From a virus, in IMG/VR virus record IMGVR_UViG_3300026264_000021, positions 1 through 24,218 of that record: a DNA stretch of 24,218 bases; one strand, 5' to 3'. How positions within the stretch are numbered: the stretch's first letter is position 1; the number at the start of each line of letters is the position of its first letter. Below are positions 7,985 to 15,609 of this stretch, in pieces. Below the pieces are notes generated by a model, which saw only the letters and a list, made by a program, of their open reading frames with translations, ran no database searches and was not told where the DNA came from. The position numbers and the translations under genes are program-made.

Positions 7985-8021
7985 TACTCTTTTATTTAAA
8001 AGTCACCTGGAGAAGTTGTAC

Positions 8022-9851
8022 TTAATTATCAAACTCCTCTGCTTTCGTACGATTCTCAAACACCTGTTTCTTAATACTCTCCCACTCGCTTTTAGTTTTT
8101 GCTAGATTTTTAACTGCTAAATCATATTTGCGTTGTATGGCTGGTTCAATAATTGTCTCCCAATTCTTCTTAACTTCTGCTTCCTTAAATTTGTCAACTC
8201 TACCATCAGGTGTACCATATTGAAAATGCGTGTCGATAGTTTTTGTGTTTAGTAAATCCCTCACCACTTTGTAGTCACTAGCCAATCCAGACTCTAACTG
8301 TTGTAGTCTAGTGTGTAATGATGATTTATTTGTAAAGTCACCAACTTTGGTCAACCTGTATATATCTGAAAGTATTGTTTTTTGGACATAAGTATTACCA
8401 CTACCTGTATATAGAGATTTCACGTATGCTCTCTGTTTTTTTGTCCATTTAGAGTATGCTTCTTCATATACAGCGGCAGTGAGTATTATTTCTCTTTTAT
8501 ACACTGCACCAGTTTCTAGGTCAGTATTTGTAAATTCACTAAGATATGCAACTTCTTCTTTGGAAGTCATTTCTCCTTTTTTAAATCTTTTATAATCGTC
8601 ATATCTCCTTGTTGTAATCTGTTTACCCTCTATCTTGTAAGAACTATTATACATTTTAGAGTGTAGAGATGAATCTTCGCCTGAATCCTTTGGAACATAG
8701 TTCTTTGACGATTCTGCAAATGGAGATTGAGGAACTCCTGGATCAAGTAATGCTTCATCACGTGAGTATTTCATTTCTCTTTTTACTTCCTCTGCGTTTG
8801 CTCTATTATCTGTAGTTGTTCCTATCATATGAGGAGGTCCTGAGCCGAGTGGTTGATTCAACTGAGTGACTGCATCTTTCATAGCAGTAGTACCCGTATT
8901 TTCTAGTACTTTTCTCTTACAAGGATCTGATGCCGCTCCACCAAGAACTAATGCTAATGCTTTTCTCAAAAGTTCTGCAGCCATATCGGCTAGAGACGAG
9001 ATTTCATTTGCGATTGCTGATGTTATATCACCAATTGCATTTATTACTTGTGCTACTACACCAATAATACCACCTAATAATTGTATTCCAACTCCAACTA
9101 TTGCACTTATTACATCTGCAACGACACCGGCTGCACCGACAATCGCGGCTATGATACTCTGTAATAAAGATGTTATGCCTGTATCATTTAGAAACGTGGT
9201 TATATCGCCAATTGCGTTATCAATAAAGTCTAAAGTACCATCATATATACCGGCTAATAAACCCATTAACTGATTAAAAAATGAACAAGGATCTCCTTGT
9301 TCACCAAACTGTTCATTCATTGATGCTAGAGAACTTGCATCTTGCATTGTTGATGGTATATTGGCTGTCTGATTATTTGTATGATTCGTAAGAGAAGTAT
9401 ACATTCCAATTCCCAATGCTGATAGTCCTAGAATCTTTAGAAATTTTTCTAAATCTACACCTGTTTGTGATAATACTCCTGCGAATATTAATGCCATATC
9501 GGCACCACTAAATCCAGAAAAAGCATTATTCAAATCTGTTACTTCATTAGTTACAGCAGATGATGAACCTAAAGCAGAAAACAGAGAATTACCATATGCT
9601 CCTCGTGCCGCATATGGATTAGTGAAATTATTAGCCTCTATTTCATTTGCTATAGAGTTTAATGCCGCTTGTCTATTGTATTGGTGCTGTTTTGCTTCCA
9701 ACTGTGCCATTTCATATGGCGTCAAGTTTGATGCCGAAACAGCCTCAGAATATTGTTTTGGAGTTAAATTTGTACCATCAAATGATAATGAACCACCACC
9801 ATTCGTAACAAATAACTGATATAGTCTTTCGATTTCCGCTTCACTAGCCAT
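8022..9851 (-). CDS. Large PAAR-adjacent virion-type protein with hydrophobic core segment
   Basis: A 609-residue protein not recognised as a named family. The N-terminal 110 residues are polar and Ala/Ser/Asn-rich. A hydrophobic stretch occurs around 117-150. Residues 226-308 are a long run of Ala, Gly, Ile and Val (SIIAAIVGAAGVVADVISAI onward) with several potential membrane or amphipathic helices. A NAIGDIT element occurs twice (212-218 and 271-277). The C-terminal half is charged and soluble, with many Lys, Glu and Tyr residues. It overlaps the PAAR gene by 8 bases, and its ATG has an AAGGTG Shine-Dalgarno. Position after the spike-tip gene suggests a virion component: a tail-hub or injected membrane-active protein, or a T6SS-effector-like cargo. 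This is inference from context. Confidence 0.6.
   Translation of the reverse strand: MASEAEIERLYQLFVTNGGGSLSFDGTNLTPKQYSEAVSASNLTPYEMAQLEAKQHQYNRQAALNSIANEIEANNFTNPYAARGAYGNSLFSALGSSSAVTNEVTDLNNAFSGFSGADMALIFAGVLSQTGVDLEKFLKILGLSALGIGMYTSLTNHTNNQTANIPSTMQDASSLASMNEQFGEQGDPCSFFNQLMGLLAGIYDGTLDFIDNAIGDITTFLNDTGITSLLQSIIAAIVGAAGVVADVISAIVGVGIQLLGGIIGVVAQVINAIGDITSAIANEISSLADMAAELLRKALALVLGGAASDPCKRKVLENTGTTAMKDAVTQLNQPLGSGPPHMIGTTTDNRANAEEVKREMKYSRDEALLDPGVPQSPFAESSKNYVPKDSGEDSSLHSKMYNSSYKIEGKQITTRRYDDYKRFKKGEMTSKEEVAYLSEFTNTDLETGAVYKREIILTAAVYEEAYSKWTKKQRAYVKSLYTGSGNTYVQKTILSDIYRLTKVGDFTNKSSLHTRLQQLESGLASDYKVVRDLLNTKTIDTHFQYGTPDGRVDKFKEAEVKKNWETIIEPAIQRKYDLAVKNLAKTKSEWESIKKQVFENRTKAEEFDN
9282..9303. 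repeat. 22-base near-palindrome inside the 609-residue gene
   Basis: TGAACAAGGA-TC-TCCTTGTTCA has perfect 10-base arms and a 2-base centre. It lies within coding sequence (around residues 183-190 of the product). It could be a DNA-binding site or a stable mRNA hairpin, or chance. Confidence 0.4.
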
Positions 9852-10146
9852 TTATAATCACCTTATTTGCGCCTGATACAACCACTACACCACAGGAATG
9901 GTTATCACCTACTCTGCCTGCTGGTTGATTGTTTACAAAAACGTTATGAGAACCTTTTACTAATGGCGTAACATGCGGAACACAACCTACAAGAGGTTGA
10001 GAAATACCATGCGGTATTGTTTTATCACCCACACGATATGCTGGTTTATTTTCAATTATCACATTACTACTTCCTGGTCCGCACTGTCCAGGCGAACACG
10101 ATGAGTGTGGTGATATTGGGTCAGTTGTTCTCGCGGCTTGTGACAT
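9844..10146 (-). CDS. PAAR-domain spike-tip protein
   Basis: A 100-residue protein that is essentially one PAAR domain. It starts SQAARTTDPISPH. Two NVxxxNxPAxRVGD repeats follow (NVIIENKPAYRVGD and NVFVNNQPAGRVGD), with His and Cys residues near CVPHVTP and HSCGVVV that fit metal binding, and it ends ANKVIING. PAAR proteins cap the needle of contractile tails and type VI secretion systems with a metal-bound conical tip; in T4 this is gp5.4. The start overlaps the upstream stop as TAATG, and the end overlaps the 609-residue gene, so the three are translated as a unit. Confidence 0.92.
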   Translation of the reverse strand: MSQAARTTDPISPHSSCSPGQCGPGSSNVIIENKPAYRVGDKTIPHGISQPLVGCVPHVTPLVKGSHNVFVNNQPAGRVGDNHSCGVVVVSGANKVIING

Positions 10147-10457
10147 TATTGAAGAATTCCTCCTTTTTCTGGAACTACAAGTCCCGTAGTTGCTGTTAGA
10201 TATGATGCAGATGTTGCCGTGTTTGTCTTTAATACAGAAATAATTTTTCCTGTCTTAAATGATACATTTTTTTCACTATCACCTGTTACAGTGAATGGTT
10301 GAAATGCCGCACCTTTTGGTCCAATTGCAACTGTTAATGGTTTACAAACAACAGTAGAACTATCATCTTCTGACACGAATTTACCTAATATTTCTTGTCC
10401 AGTTTGTAAATATAATGTTACAATATCACCTGATTCATATGTTTTCTCTTTTAGCAT
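10146..10457 (-). CDS. Small hypothetical virion-block protein, possible Sm/SH3-like barrel
   Basis: A 103-residue protein I do not recognise. The first 50 residues (YESGDIVTLYLQTGQEILGK, then VSEDDSSTVVCKPLTVAI) alternate strands and turns in the way of a small Sm-like or SH3-like beta barrel; this is a guess from pattern. The C-terminus is Thr/Ala-rich. It is the first gene of the PAAR unit and follows a late promoter 30 bases upstream. Confidence 0.7.
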   Translation of the reverse strand: MLKEKTYESGDIVTLYLQTGQEILGKFVSEDDSSTVVCKPLTVAIGPKGAAFQPFTVTGDSEKNVSFKTGKIISVLKTNTATSASYLTATTGLVVPEKGGILQ

Positions 10458-10482
10458 TTTTTTTACCTTTAGTTATACTATG

Positions 10483-10494
10483 TATTTATTTATA
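10483..10494 (-). promoter_or_regulatory. T4-type late promoter for the PAAR block
   Basis: The minus strand reads TATAAATAAATACA. It contains both the exact T4 consensus TATAAATA (10487-10494) and the overlapping AATAAATAC form aligned with the other sites (10483-10490). It is the leader of the PAAR unit. Confidence 0.75.
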
Positions 10495-10512
10495 CATTAT
10501 CTACACACTTAA

Positions 10513-10956
10513 TTATCTTCTATTTTTAAGATGTGGACTTATATCCTCGTATGTTATTCGTTCCATAATGTCTATGTCATCTTTAACGTTCTCATATTTA
10601 TCTACCTTACCATTTAGCCTGTTGAGAATATAGCCATCAACATACGTAACAAGATACATCTCACCTTGGTGACTAAGGTCTAAGATTAACCATAATTCTG
10701 GGTTTTTATCTGGGTGTGCGTGATATACTGTGTAGAAGCATCCTAATCCATTGCCACTATTTGTATAGAATTCTTCACTGATATACTCCCATACATCAGG
10801 AAAAGTTGTGATATCGTCATAATTGAATCCATTGCTATGATATGGAAAAGATTTCCACCAATTAACGATTTTCTGAAGTGTTGATTTAGTAAATTTTTTT
10901 TGTAGTTTTAATCGTAATTGGCGCCATTCATAAAGCAATATTGCTTTATCTTGCAT
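10513..10956 (-). CDS. Hypothetical protein, 147 residues
   Basis: Not recognised. It is a soluble, Tyr/Trp-rich protein with an N-terminal basic helix (EWRQLRLKLQKKFTKSTLQK), a WWKSFPYHSNGFNYDD segment, and a GLGCFYTVYHAHPD segment. Its ATG directly follows the stop of the fibre-like gene, so it is probably translated by coupling and belongs to the same late transcript. Position between two structural genes suggests a virion or assembly role, which is inference only. Confidence 0.7.
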   Translation of the reverse strand: MQDKAILLYEWRQLRLKLQKKFTKSTLQKIVNWWKSFPYHSNGFNYDDITTFPDVWEYISEEFYTNSGNGLGCFYTVYHAHPDKNPELWLILDLSHQGEMYLVTYVDGYILNRLNGKVDKYENVKDDIDIMERITYEDISPHLKNRR

Positions 10957-11736
10957 TTACATTGTCCATCGTTTTACCGTATAACTAATTTCAGTAGTAA
11001 AGTTTACATCTTGCGTATAATTAACTTTTATATCAGTGCCATCTATAACTGCTGTGAATTCAATATTTGAAATTTCATTAGGATCTACAATTGTATCAGT
11101 GTTAAGGTCTTGATGAATTTCTGTATTTGTGTCTGTGATGTTTGTTAAATTAATTGATTGAGGAACACCATTGATAATTTGAAGTGTACCTACACGAACA
11201 AATGTAATTGTAGAACCTACTTGTTTCAATGAATAGTCAATAAAAAATGAGGTACAATCCGCCGCCGCATATTTTAGAAATGTGCCAGACGTAGCATTTA
11301 ATTCTTTCTTAAATAAATCAGAACGTAAGCCAGATGCGGCTGTATGTGATTGTAAATGCAGATTAGCAAATGCTTGACTGAAACTATTTTCAGTAAGAAC
11401 TTCTACGTTTCGTCTTGCTCTACCAAATTGATGTACATTAAATGTACCATTAGTTGCCATGTCTAAGAGAAGTGCATCAACATCAGTTACATTTCTAATT
11501 ATCAAATCTTCATCTATAACTAATCCTGTTTCTGCTGTATATGTATCTAAGTACGACTGAACAACTGCGTGTGCATTTGCAAATGGATCAAATACTAGTT
11601 CATCAATCGCGGCGTCAATACCAACATATAACTGATTAGTATCATCAGCAAAACCCATTTCACCAGTCGATAACGTATCTGCTGATATCTCGGATCTAGC
11701 ACCGCGTCTTAATAAAATTTTTACATTTGTTGCCAT
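10957..11736 (-). CDS. Tail fibre or baseplate-type structural protein
   Basis: A 259-residue protein. The first 40 residues (VKILLRRGARSEISADTLS and then EMGFADDTNQLYVG) match the short N-terminal module seen in phage fibre proteins and the major tropism determinant, where RRG leads into an xGExGxxxDTxxLxxG element. The rest is beta-rich with many Thr, Asn and Asp residues, typical of fibre or receptor-binding proteins, and ends SYTVKRWTM. A GGGAG Shine-Dalgarno and a late promoter 25 bases upstream support late expression. The exact position in the virion is unknown. Confidence 0.65.
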   Translation of the reverse strand: MATNVKILLRRGARSEISADTLSTGEMGFADDTNQLYVGIDAAIDELVFDPFANAHAVVQSYLDTYTAETGLVIDEDLIIRNVTDVDALLLDMATNGTFNVHQFGRARRNVEVLTENSFSQAFANLHLQSHTAASGLRSDLFKKELNATSGTFLKYAAADCTSFFIDYSLKQVGSTITFVRVGTLQIINGVPQSINLTNITDTNTEIHQDLNTDTIVDPNEISNIEFTAVIDGTDIKVNYTQDVNFTTEISYTVKRWTM

Positions 11737-11753
11737 TTCTTAAACTCCCATTA

Positions 11754-12443
11754 TTACATGTATTTATCAAAATACACTTGGACCTTATTTGCCCACAATC
11801 TTGCATAACGTTCATACTCGTCACTTTCAACAACAAATTCTTGATAGTTACCCATATTATCTGCTTCTTCATCCCAACCAATCATCATTATAACAATTGT
11901 TTTGATATCAGTGCCATATATTTCATTATGGGCTTCGGCGTAAGCCGCACCTTGTAAGAAGTAATCATCAATCCACTGTCGCTTCTTTGGTTTGCGAGTC
12001 GTCTTAAAATCAATGATTGCTTGTTTACCTTTCCATACACCAACACAATCAGTTGTGCCTGCATACAGACCAGGATAATACAGTGGGACTTCTGTTCCCC
12101 ATACTTCATCTAAATTTGATAAGCCTTGTTCAATGACAATTTCTGATAACTCTCTTGCCATTTGATGAATGAGATTTGTACCGCCAGGTCTATCTTCTTC
12201 TAAGATGAATTTTTCTAAATGTAAGTGAACTTGTGTTCCTATACCAACAGCAAGACGTACAATTCTATCTGCTTCTTCATTTCCGACACGTTTGCGCCAT
12301 TCAAATAATGCAGTTTTATCTTTTAATGCATCTAATATTGTTGTAACACTTGGCAAAGACTGCCCGCCAGGCGTTTGATAATGGCGACTGCCTTTGATAT
12401 TTACTCGTTCTAGGGGATTATATGTGAATTTTTCTTTAAGCAT
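11754..12443 (-). CDS. PD-(D/E)XK exonuclease (RecB/Cas4-like fold)
   Basis: A 229-residue nuclease with the standard motifs. GTQVHLHLEKF (residues 69-79) is the N-terminal helix motif GxxxHxxxE. GTEVPLYY supplies Glu118, GTTDCVG supplies Asp132, and IIDFKTTR gives the catalytic Asp145-x-Lys147. QGAAYAEAH (Gln164, Tyr168) is the QxxxY motif. Such small nucleases are common in marine T4-like phages and probably act in DNA recombination or host DNA breakdown. It has its own sigma70-type promoter. The -10 lies 6 bases before the ATG and no Shine-Dalgarno is seen, so its mRNA may be leaderless. The late promoter for the fibre-like gene lies inside its 3' end. Confidence 0.85.
   Translation of the reverse strand: MLKEKFTYNPLERVNIKGSRHYQTPGGQSLPSVTTILDALKDKTALFEWRKRVGNEEADRIVRLAVGIGTQVHLHLEKFILEEDRPGGTNLIHQMARELSEIVIEQGLSNLDEVWGTEVPLYYPGLYAGTTDCVGVWKGKQAIIDFKTTRKPKKRQWIDDYFLQGAAYAEAHNEIYGTDIKTIVIMMIGWDEEADNMGNYQEFVVESDEYERYARLWANKVQVYFDKYM
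11761..11768 (-). promoter_or_regulatory. T4-type late promoter for the fibre-like gene
   Basis: The minus strand reads TTGATAAATACATG, 25 bases before the fibre-like ATG. It lies within the last codons of the exonuclease gene. Confidence 0.7.
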
Positions 12444-12449
12444 AGCATA

Positions 12450-12478
12450 AGTATACTACACTTTGACTTAAAAATCAA
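12450..12478 (-). promoter_or_regulatory. Sigma70-type promoter for the exonuclease
   Basis: The minus strand reads TTGATT (12473-12478), 17 bases, TATACT (12450-12455). The flank ATCACTTGA-TTTT is nearly the same as that of the primase promoter. The start site is expected at or next to the ATG. Confidence 0.7.
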
Positions 12479-12483
12479 GTGAT

Positions 12484-12897
12484 TTATAAATTTTCTTTAA
12501 CTTCTGCGATTAGTCTTGCTTTGGTGCGCCTACGGTCTAATTGAATTCCAAGATTTTCTTCAGCCCATTCGTCAATTTGCTTTTTAGTCATTGATTCGAA
12601 ATCTACTTCTGGTAACTCTGCAAGTTCTTCAATTGTTGAAACTGTCTCACCTACTGCGATTGTTACGATTTCACTCGTTGCTATTACATTTTGCAAATCT
12701 CTTTCTTCGTTTTGTGCAACACGATGCATAAATTCACGATGTCTTTTTGCATCTTGAATTTCTTTTCTAATTTCTTTCTTTGCTGGAGAAAGTCCTTCAA
12801 ATGCGTCATCATCTGGATTTTTCTTTAAATCTTCGACAAGTTTTTTCATCTCTTCTTTAGAGATAGTTTTTGTTTCGCCTCTAACTATTAATGCCAT
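12484..12897 (-). CDS. Hypothetical protein with C-terminal SAP/HeH-like motif
   Basis: A 137-residue charged protein. Residues 11-70 are rich in Lys and Glu and look like a long helix or coiled coil. Residues 103-135 (MTKKQIDEWAEENLGIQL, then DRRRTKARLIAEV) fit the small helix-extended-helix motif of SAP/HeH/LEM type, often used for nucleic-acid binding in phage proteins. Its ATG overlaps the preceding stop as TAATG, with AAGGTG as Shine-Dalgarno. The function is not known. Confidence 0.7.
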   Translation of the reverse strand: MALIVRGETKTISKEEMKKLVEDLKKNPDDDAFEGLSPAKKEIRKEIQDAKRHREFMHRVAQNEERDLQNVIATSEIVTIAVGETVSTIEELAELPEVDFESMTKKQIDEWAEENLGIQLDRRRTKARLIAEVKENL

Positions 12898-13214
12898 TAT
12901 TTCACCTTCTTTTTTGCTGTTTTAACTGCTAATTTGTGTACTGAATCTTTGCCAGCCTTGTCACTTTTATTCAGTCTGTGTTCTAACTCTATCGTATCTA
13001 CTGTAACCTTTGATATATACTTACTATTTGCTAATAAATCAACCATTGATTCAGCATCTACCGTATATCCCATTCCTATTAACTCACGGACCATCATGTC
13101 CATAGTAACTGAAGGAATATCATTTGCCTTTAATGAAATGAGATAGGCATTGATGTCACCCATTAACTGTGCATCATAATTTGCCTTCTCTTGTAAGAGT
13201 AGACGAATATTCAT
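12897..13214 (-). CDS. Hypothetical protein, 105 residues
   Basis: Not recognised. It is a mostly helical protein (LLQEKANYDAQLMGDINAYL) with a basic C-terminal tail (KLAVKTAKKKVK). It is one base from the acidic protein gene upstream and overlaps the downstream gene, so the three form one translated unit of probable virion-assembly proteins (inference). Confidence 0.65.
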   Translation of the reverse strand: MNIRLLLQEKANYDAQLMGDINAYLISLKANDIPSVTMDMMVRELIGMGYTVDAESMVDLLANSKYISKVTVDTIELEHRLNKSDKAGKDSVHKLAVKTAKKKVK

Positions 13215-13215
13215 A

Positions 13216-13671
13216 TTAGGCTCTTTCTTCTCTACCTAACGGATTTGATTCTTCACCTGATGCTGATTCATCACCACCAATGTCTGCTGTGATATCATCT
13301 TCTAGGTCTGCACCCATATCGCCACCAAGTTCAACATCACTCATGTCATCAGCCATTTTTTCGCCTGATAGTACAAGTGTAGCATCTGCTACTGCATCTT
13401 TGGCAGAACGTGCTTGTCCTAGTAAACCATTAATTGCATCATCAACTTGACCTTTAAACGTTGCCGCTTGTTCTGGTCCATGTGAATATGCCATTTCGTC
13501 TGCTAGTGGACCAATTTGGTCGTTTTGAATCTTGCCTAACTTTTCAATAACATCTTGCAATTCATCAACAATGCCTCTGGCAGCCATTGTAATTTCTGCT
13601 TCTGCGGCATCAACTTCAAGTAGAGCATTTAATTGCTCATGTAAAGTTTTTTCTAATTCTGTTCTTTCCAT
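13216..13671 (-). CDS. Acidic hypothetical protein, possible head scaffold/core component
   Basis: A 151-residue protein. Residues 1-100 are helical and Ala-rich (LEKTLHEQLNALLEVDAAEA). Residues 105-151 are strongly acidic and low in complexity (MADDMSDVELGGDMGADLED), ending GREERA. This acidic, helical make-up is typical of phage scaffold or prohead-core proteins, but no family was recognised. The Shine-Dalgarno is GAGGAA. It lies downstream of a larger protein with candidate prohead-protease sites. Confidence 0.65.
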   Translation of the reverse strand: MERTELEKTLHEQLNALLEVDAAEAEITMAARGIVDELQDVIEKLGKIQNDQIGPLADEMAYSHGPEQAATFKGQVDDAINGLLGQARSAKDAVADATLVLSGEKMADDMSDVELGGDMGADLEDDITADIGGDESASGEESNPLGREERA

Positions 13672-13694
13672 TTTATTTCCTCAATTATAATATA

Positions 13695-14717
13695 TTACAT
13701 TCCGTAGTATTCGGTTTCTTTTTCCCAATTAGAATGTATGTCTACAAGTTTTTCCTTAATTCTCATTAAGTCGCCAACTCCTGCTCGTTCTTCAAATCCC
13801 CTTAAAAATTTATCACTATTCTCACTTCTGTATTGTATCGCATAATCTAGGGCTTCCATAGCACTTTCAATACGACCTAGAGCAACAGCCAATTGAGAGT
13901 CATTTTTCCATTTATAATGGTCAGGACCTTTTTCTTCATCTTCTTCTAAAGATTCTGATTGACTTGCACCACCTGATACTAAATCAAACTCCATTTCATC
14001 TACTGTATAACCTATAACCCATTTGTCATCACTCATACTTAGTGAGATATATAACAAGTCAATTTTTTTGGCATCACCTAATGGTTCTATGATGTATCCT
14101 ACAAATCCGGGTTGGTCAACTATATCATTAACTATTGTACTCAATCTAGCACGAGAGTTAAATTTCATTTGAAGTCCTCTTTCGTAATCATCATCAGATT
14201 TCAAATCTCTTATTTCTTTTTTATATTTGCTTTTAAAATCAGCAAGGCTATTAGCCAATACATGCCTTTTATCCGCCTTCTCCTTATATGGAACTACTCC
14301 AAATCCTAAAATCTTAATTTCGTTTCCTTCACCGAAAGGATTTTCTCCTCTTTTGAATCCATTTCTAACAGCCCCAGGTCCCTTTGCAAGAAGTGTTACT
14401 ATATCGCCAGTCTTAAGTTTGGCCATACTGACCTTGTTAGTTGCTTCTTCTAAAGATTCTTCACTGCTGGGTTCCTCACCATGTGCTTTTAATAATGAAG
14501 TAATTGTTTCAATCATTAACATATTTTCTACATATTTCGCACTCATGTAGTTGTCTTTTAATTCAAGTTGTTCTGCCTGAAGTGATTTTCTTGCTTCTTG
14601 TAATGTATCGAAATCACCTTCAACTTCATAGCCGAAGTTTTTCTTCAGATATTCATTCATTCGTGAAGATATGCTAACTTCAGTCGAATTAAAGAAACTT
14701 GTTGTATGTAAATTCAT
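13695..14717 (-). CDS. Hypothetical protein with candidate prohead-protease sites
   Basis: A 340-residue protein of unknown family. I start it at 14717 (MNLHTTSFF), not at the open frame's first ATG at 14771, because a late promoter (14750-14757) lies between them and GGGA precedes 14717. The first 90 residues are helical (MNEYLKKNFGY, SLQAEQLELKDN). They contain two matches to the T4 gp21 site (L/I-x-E followed by A, G or S): LQE-A at 39-42 and LEE-A at 89-92. A mixed domain follows (KLKTGDIVTLLAKGPGAVRN, KWVIGYTVDEMEF), then an acidic stretch and a helical C-terminus. This fits a protein packed into the prohead and trimmed, which is inference. Confidence 0.65.
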   Translation of the reverse strand: MNLHTTSFFNSTEVSISSRMNEYLKKNFGYEVEGDFDTLQEARKSLQAEQLELKDNYMSAKYVENMLMIETITSLLKAHGEEPSSEESLEEATNKVSMAKLKTGDIVTLLAKGPGAVRNGFKRGENPFGEGNEIKILGFGVVPYKEKADKRHVLANSLADFKSKYKKEIRDLKSDDDYERGLQMKFNSRARLSTIVNDIVDQPGFVGYIIEPLGDAKKIDLLYISLSMSDDKWVIGYTVDEMEFDLVSGGASQSESLEEDEEKGPDHYKWKNDSQLAVALGRIESAMEALDYAIQYRSENSDKFLRGFEERAGVGDLMRIKEKLVDIHSNWEKETEYYGM

Positions 14718-14749
14718 ATTAATTATCCCAGTATACTGTATATTACATG

Positions 14750-14757
14750 TATTTATC
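14750..14757 (-). promoter_or_regulatory. T4-type late promoter
   Basis: The minus strand reads AAGATAAATACATG, 33 bases before the chosen start at 14717. A 10-base palindrome CAGTATACTG (14729-14738) lies between promoter and start. Confidence 0.75.
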
Positions 14758-14780
14758 TTTTTAATACACAAATATAATAT

Positions 14781-15398
14781 TTAAAAAATTATATCTTCGT
14801 AAAGATTTGTAATTTTTTTCTTGGCTCTACCTGCTTCATTTTTTGATTGGGAAAATCTTGCTTGGGCAATATCCATTCTGCCACCATTATTTTCACGTTT
14901 GGCAACTTGATATGAATGTTTATGTTGAATTGCTCCAATATAATGACGTTCAAATAATTCATTTATTCTAATTATATCAGTAATTTCTGGAGAATTAATT
15001 GGTTTATCTTCATTAAGATATTTGGCAATACAACAAACTGATTCATATAATTGTATATCTTCAAACAATATACTATTGCTACGGCGGTCAATTATGTTAT
15101 ATCTATCTTCGTCATTTTTTTCTACTGAAAATGCGCCTACATTGACTCCTTTTTCAGTTCTAGTGGATTCACTAATTGTCGTTTTGACTTTAGCCGCAAC
15201 ATTTGAAGTTGCTTTTTCAAATCCTTTAATGATTTTTGACATTGCATCTATATCTGAACGTTTTACGCCAGAAGTGACATCTACAGGAGATGTGTCGCCT
15301 TGTTTAGTTGTTTCTGTGAGTTTAGTTGGTTTTTTGCCTTCCATGACTTTCATCAGATTCGACATTAAATCTATATCTTTTTTGGTTGGTGCAGACAT
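14781..15398 (-). CDS. Hypothetical protein with a duplicated N-terminal motif
   Basis: A 205-residue protein, unrecognised. A short helical motif occurs twice: KDIDLMSNLMKVMEG (residues 7-21) and SDIDAMSKIIKGFEK (48-62). The spacer is Thr/Pro-rich. ISE-S at residues 75-78 is a further match to the T4-type protease site. The C-terminal part (ILFEDIQLYESVCCIAKYL onward) looks like a separate folded domain with a basic tail region. It has a strong Shine-Dalgarno (TAGGAG) and sits in the virion-type run. The repeat may be a docking peptide; nothing more can be said. Confidence 0.65.
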   Translation of the reverse strand: MSAPTKKDIDLMSNLMKVMEGKKPTKLTETTKQGDTSPVDVTSGVKRSDIDAMSKIIKGFEKATSNVAAKVKTTISESTRTEKGVNVGAFSVEKNDEDRYNIIDRRSNSILFEDIQLYESVCCIAKYLNEDKPINSPEITDIIRINELFERHYIGAIQHKHSYQVAKRENNGGRMDIAQARFSQSKNEAGRAKKKITNLYEDIIF

Positions 15399-15414
15399 CT
15401 GAGACTCCTAGTTG

Positions 15415-15609
15415 TTAAACAGTTTTATATCCTCGTAAAGTAGGAACTAACACACCTTTGTATGATAATCCCTCTGCCAGTCTCATTTCTCTACCTGACA
15501 GTTGCGATTCATTCACATAATCTCCCTCGGAGAAGTATTTGGTAATCAAATCTTCTTCTTCCTCTGTAATCATTACGTATAACCCACCTAATATTTCTTT
15601 TAATTTCAT
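15415..15609 (-). CDS. Small hypothetical protein, 64 residues
   Basis: A 64-residue protein with an acidic start (MKLKEILGGL, then ITEEEEDLITKYF) and a basic end (RGYKTV). It overlaps the upstream gene as ATGA and so is probably made by coupled translation. LAE-G (residues 44-47) is a match to the T4-type prohead-protease site. Not recognised. Confidence 0.6.
   Translation of the reverse strand: MKLKEILGGLYVMITEEEEDLITKYFSEGDYVNESQLSGREMRLAEGLSYKGVLVPTLRGYKTV

Noticed and set aside
7987-8000. Possible terminator hairpin (CTTTTA-AA-TAAAAG) after the 609-residue gene
   Set aside because: The loop is too small, the stem is AU-only and there is no following T-tract of the right kind.
8866-9273. 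Plus-strand open frame of 135 codons
   Set aside because: It is antisense to the Ala/Gly/Ile-rich part of the 609-residue gene; such regions often give open reverse frames. No promoter or ribosome site supports it.
11760-11775. GTATTT-ATCA-AAATAC inverted repeat at the exonuclease end
   Set aside because: It overlaps the late octamer and is explained by it; six AT-rich pairs are likely by chance.
11888-12109. Minus-strand open frame of 73 codons
   Set aside because: It is another frame inside the exonuclease gene, whose catalytic motifs fix the true frame.
14227-14550. Plus-strand open frame of 107 codons
   Set aside because: Antisense to the 340-residue gene, with no supporting signals.
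14718-14771. 18-codon N-terminal extension of the 340-residue protein
   Set aside because: The late promoter at 14750-14757 would lie inside the coding part, and GGGA precedes the ATG at 14717.
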